Positions 8,511-18,641 of a stretch of DNA of 64,000 nt are shown piece by piece. Within the stretch, counting starts at the first letter, position 1. Every line of letters starts with the position of its first letter. The notes beneath the pieces were generated by a model. It did not search any database. It saw nothing but the letters and a program-made list of their open reading frames with translations, and was not told the origin of the DNA. The translations under genes and the position numbers were made by a program. Where the stretch lies: assembly GCF_902506105.1 (NCBI RefSeq), contig NZ_LR733304.1:2093458-2157457 (forward strand), written 5' to 3'. This DNA is from Aeromicrobium sp. 9AM. Its GTDB lineage: Bacteria; Actinomycetota; Actinomycetes; Propionibacteriales; Nocardioidaceae.

Positions 8511-9755
8511 TCAGACGTACTGGACCGGGAGCTCCTTGATGCCGTTGATCCAGCCGTGGCGGAGGCGCTTGGCCTCGCCCAGCTGTTTGATGTCGGGCAG
8601 CCGGTCGGCCAGCGTGTTGAACATGATCTCGACCTCGAGGCGGGCGAGGTTGGCGCCGATGCAGTAGTGCGCGCCGTGGCCGCCGAACGAGAGGTGTGGG
8701 TTGGGGCTGCGGGTGATGTCGAACGTGCCCGGATCGGTGAAGACGTCCTCGTCGTGGTTGGCGCTGGCGTAGTAGAGACCGACGCGCTCGCCCTTCTTGA
8801 CCTCGACGTCGCCGACCATCACGTCGTTGATCGCGGTGCGCTGGAAGGTCGTCACCGGCGTGGCCCAGCGGATGACCTCGTCGACCATCGTCGACGGGCG
8901 CTCGGCCTTCCACAGCTCCCACTGGTCGGGGTGCTGGAAGAACGCGTTCATGCCGTGCGTGATCGCGTTGCGGGTCGTCTCGTTGCCGGCCACGGCAAGC
9001 ATGATGACGAAGTAGCCGAACTCGTCCTCGCCGAGCTGCCCGTGCCCGTCGACGTCAGCGGTGATGAGCTTGGTGATGATGTCGTCCTGCGGGTTCTTGC
9101 GCCGCTCCTCCGCCAGGCCCATCGCGTAGACGAGGATCTCGGCGGCGGCCTCGTCCGGGTTGCCCTCGAAGTCGGGGTCGTCGAACGACATCATCGTGTT
9201 GGACCAGTCGAAGAGCTTGCCGCGATCCTCCTGCGGTACGCCCATGAGGTCCGCGATCGCCTGCAGCGGCAGCTCGGAGGCGACCTCGTTGACGAAGTCG
9301 CCGGAGCCCTTGGCGATCGCCTCGTCGACGATGTTGTTGGCCCGCTGGACGAGGACGTCGTGCTGGGCGTTGATCGACCGCGGAGTGAAGCCGCGGCTGA
9401 TGATCTGGCGGATCTTGGTGTGGTCCGGCGGATCCTGGTTGATCAGCATGATGCCCTGCAGCTCGACCTGGTCGCGGGTCATGTCGGGGGCGAACCGGAT
9501 GATCGCGCCGTTCTCCTGGCTCGAGAAGTTCTTGCTGTCCTTGGACACCGCGGACACGTCGGCGTGCTTGCTGATCGCCCAGAAGCCCTCGCCGTTGAAG
9601 CCGGCTCGCGACTCCTGCGGCTGCTCGACCCACCAGACGGGGGCCGTGCGCCGGAGCTCCGCGAACTCGTCAAGCGGGACGCCGGCCTGGCACAGATCGG
9701 GGTCGGTCGGGTCGAATCCGCTGGGAATGGCGGGGGCGGCGGGCGTCGTGGTCAC
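8511..9755 (-). CDS. cyp125: Cytochrome P450 CYP125, steroid C26/27 monooxygenase
   Basis: P450 of 414 residues that oxidises the terminal methyl of the sterol side chain, the first step of side-chain breakdown. It follows Rv3545c closely: FAELRRTAPVWW, the I-helix AVAGNETTRN, ELPLQAIADLMGVPQEDRGK, VIRWATPVTTFQRTA, and the heme loop FGGHGAHYCIG with the thiolate Cys at residue 365. The GTG start is preceded by AAGGAG with 5-base spacing. An ATG two bases upstream is out of frame and runs straight into TGA. It diverges from fadA5, as in M. tuberculosis. Confidence 0.94.
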   Translation of the reverse strand: MTTTPAAPAIPSGFDPTDPDLCQAGVPLDEFAELRRTAPVWWVEQPQESRAGFNGEGFWAISKHADVSAVSKDSKNFSSQENGAIIRFAPDMTRDQVELQGIMLINQDPPDHTKIRQIISRGFTPRSINAQHDVLVQRANNIVDEAIAKGSGDFVNEVASELPLQAIADLMGVPQEDRGKLFDWSNTMMSFDDPDFEGNPDEAAAEILVYAMGLAEERRKNPQDDIITKLITADVDGHGQLGEDEFGYFVIMLAVAGNETTRNAITHGMNAFFQHPDQWELWKAERPSTMVDEVIRWATPVTTFQRTAINDVMVGDVEVKKGERVGLYYASANHDEDVFTDPGTFDITRSPNPHLSFGGHGAHYCIGANLARLEVEIMFNTLADRLPDIKQLGEAKRLRHGWINGIKELPVQYV

Positions 9756-9772
9756 ATGGGCTCCTTGATTTC

Positions 9773-9786
9773 TGTAACACGTTCTA
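9773..9786. promoter_or_regulatory. KstR operator of cyp125
   Basis: TGTAACACGTTCTA fully matches TNNAACNNGTTNNA and lies 17 bases upstream of the cyp125 GTG start. Confidence 0.85.
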
Positions 9787-9833
9787 GTTCATCCTGACAC
9801 GACTTCTGGCGTTTCGGAAGGCTTGTGCAAGAC

Positions 9834-9847
9834 GAGAACGTGTTCTA
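9834..9847. promoter_or_regulatory. KstR operator of fadA5
   Basis: GAGAACGTGTTCTA matches the KstR consensus except for the first base. Its last TA begins the -10-like TAGTTT, which is followed by 6 bases and the fadA5 ATG. The operator therefore appears to overlap the core promoter. Confidence 0.8.
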
Positions 9848-9848
9848 G

Positions 9849-11021
<1,173 letters not shown>

Positions 11022-11035
11022 TCAGAAGGACGGCC

Positions 11036-12655
11036 ATGACCGACAACAAGACACTGCGCGACGAAGCCGACTACGTCGTCGTCGGGGCCGGCAGCGCGGG
11101 GGCCGCCGCCGCATCACGACTGGCCGCATCGGGCGCGTCGGTGATTCTGCTCGAGGCGGGCAAGAAGGACACCTCGATGCTGGTCACCAAGCCCGGCATG
11201 ATCGGGCCGATGCACGCGGATCCCAGCATCAAGAAGCGCGTCGACTGGGGCTACTACACGACACCGCAGAAGCACATGAACAACCGCGTCATCCCGCAGA
11301 CCCGCGGCAAGGTCGTCGGCGGATCGAGCTCGATCAACGGACTGCTGTGGGTGCGCGGCAACCGCGCCAACTACGACTCGTGGGCCGCCGAGGGCAACAC
11401 CGGCTGGGACGCCGACTCGGTCAACGAGGTCTACAAGCGGGTCGAGGACTTCGAGGACGGCGCCAACGACTACCGCGGCGCAGGCGGCCCGATCAAGGTC
11501 ACCCGGCACACCCAGCGGACCGAGGCCGCCGAGCAGTTCGAGCAGGCCACCGCGGACACCCTCGGCGTCAAGATCCTCAAGGACTACAACGCCGCCGAGC
11601 AGGAGGGCATCAGCCACTTCCAGCAGAGTGCGTTCGGTGGCAAGCGCTACTCGTCGTCGCGCGGCTACATCACCAACGGCGACGTCCCCACGCTCCAGGT
11701 GCAGCCCCAGGTCCTCGTCCGCAAGGTCGTGATCGAGAACGGTCGAGCGACCGGTGTCGAGGTCACCGACAAGGGCGGCAACCGTCGCGTGGTCCGCGCC
11801 GGCAAGGAGGTCATCCTCTCGGCCGGTGTGTTCGGCTCCGCACAGATCCTCATGCTGTCGGGCGTCGGCCCGGCCGCCCACCTCGCCGAGCACGGCATCG
11901 AGGTCAAGGCCGACCTCCCCGTGGGCGACAACCTGCACGACCACCTCTTCGTGCCGACCACGTGGATCATGCCCAACGCCGTCCACCGCGGCAAGGCGTC
12001 CTACTTCGCCCGCGGGCTCGCCAAGGAGCTCACGGTCGGCCACTCGTTCCTCGAGAACTCGGTCTTCGAGACCGTTGGCTTCGTCCGCACGTCGTTGGCG
12101 ACCGACGTGCCCGACCTGCAGATCCACGTGCTGCCCTGGGCGTACCCGTCGCCCAACCAGGACGCGCCCGTACGTCACAAGGTCGACAAGCGGCGCGCGT
12201 TGACCGTGATGTCGACGCTGATCTATCCCCGCAGCCGCGGCACGTTGAGGCTCGCGTCGAGCGACCCGTCGGCGGCACCCCTGATCGACATGAACTACCT
12301 CGCGGAACCCGGCGACCAGCAGGTCCTCGCCGAGGGTGTGGAGATGATCAGGGAGATCATGAAGTCGGCAGCCTTCGGCAACAACGTCACCGCCGAGCTG
12401 CACCCCGGCCCGGAGTACGACGCAGCCAACATGAAGGCCGAGGTGCTCAACCGGGCCACGACGGTCTATCACGGTGTCGGCACCTGCCGGATGGGCGTCG
12501 ACGAGCGAGCCGTGGTGGGACCTGACCTCAAGGTCCGCGGCATCGAGGGCCTGCGGGTCGCCGATGCCTCGATCATGCCGTCGATCATCGGCGGCAACAC
12601 CAACGCGCCATCCATCATGATCGGCGACAAGGCAGCGGAGCTGATTCTGGGATGA
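11036..12655 (+). CDS. GMC-family FAD dehydrogenase
   Basis: Glucose-methanol-choline oxidoreductase of 539 residues, the usual size for choline-dehydrogenase-like enzymes. It has an N-terminal FAD motif [16 protein letters not shown], the GMC signature [15 protein letters not shown] near residue 100, the active-site His479 in [10 protein letters not shown], and GGNTNAPS near residue 520. No signal peptide or membrane segment was seen. It sits between fadA5 and an aldehyde dehydrogenase, and the ALDH overlaps it by 4 bases. A plausible role is oxidation of the side-chain terminal alcohol made by CYP125, or of another sterol alcohol. This is inferred from position only. Confidence 0.82.
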   Translation: MTDNKTLRDEADYVVVGAGSAGAAAASRLAASGASVILLEAGKKDTSMLVTKPGMIGPMHADPSIKKRVDWGYYTTPQKHMNNRVIPQTRGKVVGGSSSINGLLWVRGNRANYDSWAAEGNTGWDADSVNEVYKRVEDFEDGANDYRGAGGPIKVTRHTQRTEAAEQFEQATADTLGVKILKDYNAAEQEGISHFQQSAFGGKRYSSSRGYITNGDVPTLQVQPQVLVRKVVIENGRATGVEVTDKGGNRRVVRAGKEVILSAGVFGSAQILMLSGVGPAAHLAEHGIEVKADLPVGDNLHDHLFVPTTWIMPNAVHRGKASYFARGLAKELTVGHSFLENSVFETVGFVRTSLATDVPDLQIHVLPWAYPSPNQDAPVRHKVDKRRALTVMSTLIYPRSRGTLRLASSDPSAAPLIDMNYLAEPGDQQVLAEGVEMIREIMKSAAFGNNVTAELHPGPEYDAANMKAEVLNRATTVYHGVGTCRMGVDERAVVGPDLKVRGIEGLRVADASIMPSIIGGNTNAPSIMIGDKAAELILG

Positions 12656-14211
12656 CCACGACACGACCGGCAAGCCTGACCCCGGAGTTCCTCGACGGGC
12701 TCGTCCAACGCGTTCCCGGCACCACCGGCAACACCTGGAAGCTGACCGAGGTCTACACCGGCGACCTGCTCGTCGAGCTGCCGCAGTCCTCGCCGAGCGA
12801 CATCGCGGGTGCGTTCGACGCCGCCCGCGCGGCCCAGCAGATCTGGGGCTCGTGGTCACTGCGCAAGCGGCTCAAGGTGCTCAAGAAGTTCCACGCGCTC
12901 GTGCTGGACAACCAGTACCTCATCACCGACCTCATCCAGGCCGAGAGCGGCAAGAACCGGCGCATGGCGTTCGAGGAGTCGTGTGACGTGCCGATGGGCA
13001 CGAGCCACTACATCAAGCGCGCCCCGTCCGTCCTCAAGGACCGCAAGCACGCCGGCCCCGTGCCGGTGCTCTCGCACTCGACCGAGGTGCGCCGGCCCAA
13101 GGGCGTCGTCGCGATCATCGCGCCGTGGAACTTCCCGTTCGCGACCGGCATCTCCGACACGATCCCTGCGCTGATCGCGGGCAACGGTGTCGTGGTCAAG
13201 CCTGACAACAAGACCGCGCTCTCGCCACTGTTCGGCGCACGTCTGCTGGAGCAGGCCGGCATGCCGAAGGGCCTCGTGCAGGTCATCTGCGGTGAGGGCC
13301 CCGACGTGGGTGGCCCGATGCTCGAGAACGCCGACTACGTCATGTTCACCGGGTCGACGGCCACGGGCCGGATCATCGGCGAGCTCGCTGGCAAGCACCT
13401 GATCGGCGCGTGCCTCGAGCTCGGCGGCAAGAACCCCATGCTGGTCCTCGAGGACGCGAACGTCGACGAGGCCGTGCACGCGGCGCTGTTCGGCGGGTTC
13501 GGCAACTCCGGCCAGATCTGCATGCACATCGAGCGGCTCTACATCCATGACTCGATCTATGAGGAGTTCCGCGACAAGTTCGTCGCTGCCACCGAGGCGA
13601 TGAAGATCGGTGCGACGTACGACTTCGGTCCCGACATCGGCTCACTCGTGTCGGTGGACCACAAGGACCGCGTCGCCTCGCACGTCGATGACGCCCGGGC
13701 CAAGGGCGCCACGGTGCTCACCGGCGGCAAGGCACGGCCCGACCTCGGCCCTGCGTTCTACGAGCCGACGATCCTGGAGGGTGTCACCAAGGACATGCTG
13801 GCCGGATCGACCGAGACGTTCGGTCCCGTCGTCGGGCTCTATCGCTTCTCGAGCGAGGACGAGGCGATCGCGCTCGCCAACGACACGGACTACGGCCTCA
13901 ACGCGAGCGTCTGGAGCGCCGATACCAAGCACGGCCTCGCGGTGGCACGGCGCATCGACTCGGGCAACGTCAACGTCAACGACATCCTCGCCACGGCGTA
14001 CGCCTCCAAGGGCTCGCCGTCGGGCGGCCTCAAGCAGTCCGGCGTCGGCGCCCGGCACGGCGACCAGGGACTGCTCAAGTACACCGATGCGCAGAACATC
14101 GCACTGCTCAAGAAGCAGGTCATGGAGCCGAAGGCCGGTCAGTCGTACGAGGCGTACGCCAAGCAGACCCAGATGTCGCTCAAGCTGATGCGGAAGACGC
14201 GACTGCGCTAG
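12652..14211 (+). CDS. Aldehyde dehydrogenase, GabD2-like
   Basis: NAD(P)-dependent aldehyde dehydrogenase of 519 residues. Catalytic Cys290 lies in GNSGQICMHIERLY, the general base Glu256 in CLELGGKNPM, and IIAPWNFPF and FTGSTATG form the cofactor and substrate sites. The overall sequence resembles the succinate-semialdehyde dehydrogenase 2 group of actinobacteria, including GSLVSVDHKDRVASHVDDA and YGLNASVW. The ATGA overlap with the GMC gene suggests sequential alcohol-to-aldehyde-to-acid oxidation. The substrate could instead be an aldehyde released by the Ltp aldolases. The context favours a sterol substrate over GABA metabolism. Confidence 0.82.
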   Translation: MTTTRPASLTPEFLDGLVQRVPGTTGNTWKLTEVYTGDLLVELPQSSPSDIAGAFDAARAAQQIWGSWSLRKRLKVLKKFHALVLDNQYLITDLIQAESGKNRRMAFEESCDVPMGTSHYIKRAPSVLKDRKHAGPVPVLSHSTEVRRPKGVVAIIAPWNFPFATGISDTIPALIAGNGVVVKPDNKTALSPLFGARLLEQAGMPKGLVQVICGEGPDVGGPMLENADYVMFTGSTATGRIIGELAGKHLIGACLELGGKNPMLVLEDANVDEAVHAALFGGFGNSGQICMHIERLYIHDSIYEEFRDKFVAATEAMKIGATYDFGPDIGSLVSVDHKDRVASHVDDARAKGATVLTGGKARPDLGPAFYEPTILEGVTKDMLAGSTETFGPVVGLYRFSSEDEAIALANDTDYGLNASVWSADTKHGLAVARRIDSGNVNVNDILATAYASKGSPSGGLKQSGVGARHGDQGLLKYTDAQNIALLKKQVMEPKAGQSYEAYAKQTQMSLKLMRKTRLR

Positions 14212-14255
14212 ACGGTGCGGTGAGTCAGCGACGTGTCTGGGGCGTTGAAAGGTCG

Positions 14256-14723
14256 CTAAGTCACCGCTCCGACGTGCAGCTGCTCGGCGCGGGCCTTCAG
14301 GGCGTACGCCACGGAGTCGAAGCCGGCCTTGACCCAGTCGCCGTTGAGCTCCATCACCAGCTCCGCGTGCTCTCCGCTCAGGGTGTCGGTCGTGAAGTAG
14401 GCGCAGCGATCGGGCCCGAGCTCGGAGACGTACTGGTCGCGGATCGCGAAGATCCCCTCCATCTCGTCGCCGGTGTCGTAGCGGAGATGGTGCGGCGGGT
14501 CGACGATGCGGATGTACTCGCGATTGACGAACGTACCCTCCGAGCCGTCGGGGTTCGGCAGCGTCAAGTCGATCTGCTCGCCGAGCTCGAGGCTCGTCGC
14601 GGCCGCGATCGTGTAGGGGTTCCACTCCGGGTAGCGCGGATAGTCGACCAGGACGTCCCACACGAACGCGGCCGGCGCCTCGATCTCCACCGTCACCGAG
14701 GTGATCACGAACGGAGCAGTCAT
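14256..14723 (-). CDS. SRPBCC (START-like) family protein
   Basis: Protein of 155 residues of the SRPBCC ligand-binding fold: VTVEIEAPAAFVWDVLVDYPRYPEWNP at the N-terminus, then ELGEQIDLTL, PPHHLRYDTGDEM, and a long C-terminal helix around LNGDWVKAGFDSVAYALKARAE. These proteins bind hydrophobic ligands or act as cyclases, and no catalytic residue identifies a reaction. It is the last gene of the DUF1214-sulfotransferase-SDR operon and overlaps the SDR by 4 bases, so a steroid ligand is plausible. It is convergent with the ALDH gene, with 44 bases between the stops and no clear terminator. Confidence 0.78.
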   Translation of the reverse strand: MTAPFVITSVTVEIEAPAAFVWDVLVDYPRYPEWNPYTIAAATSLELGEQIDLTLPNPDGSEGTFVNREYIRIVDPPHHLRYDTGDEMEGIFAIRDQYVSELGPDRCAYFTTDTLSGEHAELVMELNGDWVKAGFDSVAYALKARAEQLHVGAVT

Positions 14724-15496
14724 GCCGGCATGTACTCCCCGCCGTTGACGTCGAGCACCGCACCGGTGACCTCCGACGCCAGGTCCGACAGCAGGTAGAG
14801 GATCGCCCCAGCACACGCTTCGTCGGTCGGGATCCGGCCCAGCGGGTTGCGCGACGCGATGTCGTCGTAGACCTCCTGCTCGGTGATCCCCTTCTCCTCG
14901 GCCGTCATGGTCAGGTAGAAGCGCACGCCCGGGCCGTCGAGCCACCCCATGATCGCCTGGTTGACCCGGATGCCCTTCTCGCCGAGCTCGAGGGCCATGT
15001 ACTGGGATGCGCATCCCATCGCCGCCTTGGCCATCGCGTATCCGCCCTCGCCACGCATCGGCACACGCGTGGACATCGTGCCGACGTTGACGATCGAACC
15101 GCCGCCCGTCATGTGTGGGACGACGGCGCGGCTCATCCCCAGCGATCCGTGGAGAATGATGTCCATCGCCCGGCGCAGCGCCTGGTCGGGAGTGTCGAGC
15201 AGATTGGTGAAGCCAGGGTGGCCGTACGCGCTGTTGACCAGCCCGGTGACCTTGCCGTAGCGCTCGACGGCGGTGGCCACGACGCGCTCGACGTCCTCCT
15301 CCTTGCGTACGTCGCACTGCACGGCCACTGCGTCGCCACCGGCCGCGATGATCTCCTTGACCACCTGTCCGGTCACCCCGTCGGACCGCGCAGCGAGCAC
15401 GACCTTGGCGCCCTCAGACGCGGCGCGCGCCGACAGCTTCGCGCCGAGTCCTGCACCGACGCCCGACACGATGACCACCTGGTCCTTGAGGATCAC
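14720..15496 (-). CDS. SDR dehydrogenase (Rv3530c-like position)
   Basis: Classical short-chain dehydrogenase of 258 residues with Rossmann motif SGVGAGLG, NSA in place of NNAG, and catalytic YAMAK. LELGEKGIRVNQAIMGW and the C-terminal VTGAVLDVNGGEY complete the family pattern. It overlaps the sulfotransferase upstream and the SRPBCC gene downstream by 4 bases each. The same kinds of gene (sulfotransferase, SDR, DUF1214) lie together at Rv3529c-Rv3531c in the M. tuberculosis cholesterol cluster. A hydroxysteroid or hydroxyacyl-CoA substrate is inferred. Confidence 0.82.
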   Translation of the reverse strand: MILKDQVVIVSGVGAGLGAKLSARAASEGAKVVLAARSDGVTGQVVKEIIAAGGDAVAVQCDVRKEEDVERVVATAVERYGKVTGLVNSAYGHPGFTNLLDTPDQALRRAMDIILHGSLGMSRAVVPHMTGGGSIVNVGTMSTRVPMRGEGGYAMAKAAMGCASQYMALELGEKGIRVNQAIMGWLDGPGVRFYLTMTAEEKGITEQEVYDDIASRNPLGRIPTDEACAGAILYLLSDLASEVTGAVLDVNGGEYMPA

Positions 15497-16641
15497 GACA
15501 TCTCCTTCTCGTAGAACGCGAAGTCCTGCTCCAGCCCGGCCTCGGTGAGTCCGAAGTCCTCGGCGGTGTACGTGTGCGAGCCGTGGCGTTGCGCCTGATT
15601 GCGGGCCATGTAGGCCTCCAGCGCGTCACGGTCCGCCGGCAGGCCCAGCTCGCCCATGACCTTCGTGGCCGTATCGACCGGGGCGGAGACGGTGTCCTTG
15701 AACGTGACGTCGACGAACCGGTCGGGCCGCTTGGCCCGGACCTCGGCATACTGCCCGAGCGCCGTCACGAACCGGTCGCGCCAGTAAGGGCCCACCGCCT
15801 TCGGGTCGACCTCGTCGCTGTACTGGCCCGAGATCGCGCAGACCATCGAGGCGTACGACGGCACGGCGCTGGTCGGCGACCGGTGCGTCATGACGATCTT
15901 GCAGCCGGCGAACGTGTCGAGGACCGTGTCGACAGCCGTGAGGTGGTGCGGAGACTTGAGGATCCAGGGCTTGCCGTCGCGGTCGGGGCTCTGCCACTGC
16001 AGGACCTGCAGCCACTCCTTGAGGTCGCGGTAGGCCGGCGCCTGGTCGAACTCGCGCAGCCAGAGACCGTATGTCGGGACCCAGTAGAACGAGTCGTAGC
16101 TCATCGACGTGAAGGTGCGGTCGAGCAGGATGACGTCCTCCTCGGGCCCGTCCCACTCGATCGTGTGGATGTCGCCGAAGTCGGGCGCCATCTCCAGGAA
16201 CATCTCGTAGCGATCGCGGGCGCGCTTCTTGCGCAGCTCGGCGTCGGGGCTCTCGCCGGGGAACGGCAGCGGGTACGACGTCTCCCACGACAGCGTCGAG
16301 GTGACCTCGGGCGACGAGGCGAGGAGCCGGTGCAGCAGCGTCGATCCCGTGCGGGGCAGGCCGCAGATCTCGGCGGCGACCACCACCTCCTCGTCGAGGA
16401 TCTCCGGGTGCTCGGCCTGCAGCTGCCTGAGCCGCAGGCGATCGGCCAGCGACGCGACGAGGCGGCGACGAGTCAGGTCGAGGCCCAGCTCCGACAGCTT
16501 CGCCTCGTCGGCGAGCGCAGTCGTCAGCACCGAGAGCGGCTCGACGAACCAGTCGTCGCCGTAGTCGTCGAGCCCCGTCTTGTCCCGAGCCGCGGCGAGC
16601 AGGTCGTTGACCTCCAACGCGCTCGCGGTCTCGATGGTCAT
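15493..16641 (-). CDS. Sulfotransferase-family protein (Rv3529c-like)
   Basis: Protein of 382 residues with the PAPS-binding P-loop CGLPRTGSTLLHRLL near residue 95 and the 3'-phosphate-binding segment MTHRSPTSAVPS further on. KSPHHLTAVD and YDSFYWVPTYGLWL are typical of the large actinobacterial sulfotransferase family that includes Rv3529c. The reaction in sterol catabolism is unknown. Transfer of sulfate to a steroid or CoA intermediate is possible, as is a non-sulfating role. The gene overlaps the DUF1214 gene upstream and the SDR downstream by 4 bases. A PAPS-making gene set lies 11 kb away in this window. Confidence 0.85.
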   Translation of the reverse strand: MTIETASALEVNDLLAAARDKTGLDDYGDDWFVEPLSVLTTALADEAKLSELGLDLTRRRLVASLADRLRLRQLQAEHPEILDEEVVVAAEICGLPRTGSTLLHRLLASSPEVTSTLSWETSYPLPFPGESPDAELRKKRARDRYEMFLEMAPDFGDIHTIEWDGPEEDVILLDRTFTSMSYDSFYWVPTYGLWLREFDQAPAYRDLKEWLQVLQWQSPDRDGKPWILKSPHHLTAVDTVLDTFAGCKIVMTHRSPTSAVPSYASMVCAISGQYSDEVDPKAVGPYWRDRFVTALGQYAEVRAKRPDRFVDVTFKDTVSAPVDTATKVMGELGLPADRDALEAYMARNQAQRHGSHTYTAEDFGLTEAGLEQDFAFYEKEMS

Positions 16642-17729
16642 GGTGCCTCCAGGTCGATTTGCCCACGATCAAGCACAGTGCACTCCGGCAAGGGGTGGTC
16701 GTCGGCGCCGAGCCAGCGCAGCAACGCCGTCCCGCTCGTGTGCCCGCAGGTGTCGATCCAGTTGCCCCAGCCCGGATCCTTGTCGGCGACGACGATCGTG
16801 AGCCGGCCGTCGTCGAGCGTCGCGGTGTGCTTGTTGATCGTGATCCTGCGCTCGTGGTCGAGCGACTCCATCCACCAGTTGTCGAGCTGGAAGTTCCAGT
16901 AGGGGCAGTCCGGAACCTCGGTCTCGATGACCCAGGCCTGTCCGGGCTCGAGCGTCCAGTAGCCGTGCAGGTAGAAGATCTCGGGATCGCCGCCGGCCTT
17001 CTGGAACATCTCCTGACCGAAGTCGGGCATCTCGTTGGGCCGCGTCATGAACATCTCGGTCCAGCTCGCGAACAGGGCCGCGGTGCCGTGCAGCGAGAAC
17101 GCGGCCGTCGCGAGCGCCTTGGCCAGGTGCGCCGGGTCGAGCTCCTTGCGCTCGACGGGGTCACCGATGCGTTCGATGTGCCACTGGCCGGGTACCTCGG
17201 TCGTACGGTCGAGGTACGTCTGGCGGACCACGAGGCCGGTCGAGTCGGGGGCGAGCGGCAGCCAGTTCTTGTCGTGAGGTGTGGCGCTCGCGATGATCTC
17301 GACCGTCCCGTCCGGCTCCACCACGAGGTCACGATCGGAGATCTCGCCGGTCGACGCCATGGTGCCGTCGATCGCGTACCGGTTGGCCTTGGAGCCGATG
17401 CTGAAGTAGGCGATCGAGCCGCGCGTGCCGGTGATCCGGTACGACCGGTCGCCGCGGATGTTGGCCGACAGGTAGACGTTGTCGGGGTTGTCCGCGCCGA
17501 GCTTGACCCGGTCCAGCTCGTGCAGCCGCGGGAAGTCGGGGTCGGCGTTCTCGACGGTCGTGTAGAGCATCTCCCTCAGCAGGCGCGTCAGGTAGCGATA
17601 GCCCTCGGCCCGGTCGAGCGGCGTGTCGGGCGCGGTGTCCCGCAGGACGACCTCGCCCGCCTGCTCCAACGCACGGCAGAAATCGGTCCATGCCTGCCCA
17701 GAGGACGCCTCTGCGGCTCCGTCGCCCAT
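16638..17729 (-). CDS. DUF1214 protein (Rv3531c-like)
   Basis: Protein of 363 residues with the DUF1214 pattern in its C-terminal half: WVIETEVPDCPYWNFQLDN, then WWMESLDHERR, DGRLTIVVADKDPGWGNWIDT and a final LRWLGAD. The N-terminal half has AEGYRYLTRLLREML and NPDNVYLSANIRGDRSYRITG. Its function is unknown, but Rv3531c belongs to the KstR regulon. The ATG is preceded by GGAGG, and TAGATT from the end of the KstR box lies further upstream, giving a short leader. It is the first gene of a four-gene operon with sulfotransferase, SDR and SRPBCC genes. Confidence 0.83.
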   Translation of the reverse strand: MGDGAAEASSGQAWTDFCRALEQAGEVVLRDTAPDTPLDRAEGYRYLTRLLREMLYTTVENADPDFPRLHELDRVKLGADNPDNVYLSANIRGDRSYRITGTRGSIAYFSIGSKANRYAIDGTMASTGEISDRDLVVEPDGTVEIIASATPHDKNWLPLAPDSTGLVVRQTYLDRTTEVPGQWHIERIGDPVERKELDPAHLAKALATAAFSLHGTAALFASWTEMFMTRPNEMPDFGQEMFQKAGGDPEIFYLHGYWTLEPGQAWVIETEVPDCPYWNFQLDNWWMESLDHERRITINKHTATLDDGRLTIVVADKDPGWGNWIDTCGHTSGTALLRWLGADDHPLPECTVLDRGQIDLEAP

Positions 17730-17749
17730 GCCACCTCCACGGTGAAATC

Positions 17750-17763
17750 TAGAACACGTTCTA
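17750..17763. promoter_or_regulatory. KstR operator between DUF1214 operon and SDR gene
   Basis: TAGAACACGTTCTA is a full consensus match with perfect 6-base arms. It is 20 bases upstream of the DUF1214 ATG on one side and 47 bases upstream of the SDR ATG on the other. Confidence 0.88.
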
Positions 17764-17810
17764 CCAGTTTCGCACACATCGGACAACCGGTCGGTAGAGT
17801 TCGGCACCTC

Positions 17811-18596
17811 ATGAGCAACGACCTCTCGACCGACTTCGCGGGCCTGCCCGGTGCCGCCCTCGTGGTCGGCGGCAGCGGCGGCCTGGGCGCCGAGATCGTG
17901 CGCCTTCTCGCGGTTCGGGGCAGCGATGTCGCCCTGACCTACCGCGGCAGTGCCGAGGCCGGCAACGCGGTCGCCAAGGCTGCGGCCGACCTCGGCGTAC
18001 GCTCGTCCGCCCACCAGCTGGACGTCACGTCAGCCGAGGACGCAGCCGCTCTGCTGGCCGAGATCGCTCAGACGTACGGCGGGCTGCACACGCTCGTGCA
18101 CGCCGCCGGCCCGCACGTGCCGATGGTGCACCTGTCGGGGGTCTCACCGACCGACTTCGCCGAGCAGCTCCGACAGGACGCCGTCGGGTTCTTCAACGTG
18201 GCCCACCCGGCCCTGCCGTTGCTGCGGGAGACCAAGGGCTCGATCGTCGCGGTCACCACGGCAGCGACCGCCCGCTTCCCTGTACGCGATGGTCTCTCGT
18301 CGGCCCCCAAGGGCGCCGTCGAGCAGCTCGTACGCGGGCTTGCCGCCGAGGAGGGTCGTTTCGGCGTGCGGGTCAATGCCGTCGGGCCCGGAATGCTCAC
18401 CGATGGCATGGCTGCGCGGCTCATCGAGTCGGGCGAGCTCGACGACGAGGCGCTCGCCATCACCCGTCGCAACATCCCGCTGAGGCGCTTCGGCAATGCC
18501 GCTGACATCGCCGAGGCCGTGTGCTTCCTGGCCTCGAGCCGTGCCGGATTCATCACGGGACAGAAGCTCGACATCGACGGCGGCTACACCGTCTGA
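17811..18596 (+). CDS. SDR-fold protein lacking the catalytic Tyr
   Basis: SDR-fold protein of 261 residues. The nucleotide motif GGSGGLG, the strand ALTYRGS, HAAGPHVP and the C-terminal ITGQKLDIDGGYTV are intact. The usual YxxxK is SSAPK, so the catalytic Tyr is Ser while Lys remains. Activity may be reduced, shifted to another residue, or non-redox. The start ATG is preceded by TAGAGT and a 10-base gap. It is divergent from the DUF1214 operon under the shared KstR box and is followed by a second KstR box, so it may be a single-gene unit. Confidence 0.8.
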   Translation: MSNDLSTDFAGLPGAALVVGGSGGLGAEIVRLLAVRGSDVALTYRGSAEAGNAVAKAAADLGVRSSAHQLDVTSAEDAAALLAEIAQTYGGLHTLVHAAGPHVPMVHLSGVSPTDFAEQLRQDAVGFFNVAHPALPLLRETKGSIVAVTTAATARFPVRDGLSSAPKGAVEQLVRGLAAEEGRFGVRVNAVGPGMLTDGMAARLIESGELDDEALAITRRNIPLRRFGNAADIAEAVCFLASSRAGFITGQKLDIDGGYTV

Positions 18597-18617
18597 GCGT
18601 GAGCCCTTCTCAGAAAC

Positions 18618-18631
18618 TGGAACACGTTCTA
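18618..18631. promoter_or_regulatory. KstR operator of the CMD-SDR pair
   Basis: TGGAACACGTTCTA matches TNNAACNNGTTNNA. Its final TA begins TAGATT, and the ATG follows 6 bases later with no ribosome site. Confidence 0.85.
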
Positions 18632-18641
18632 GATTGGCTGC

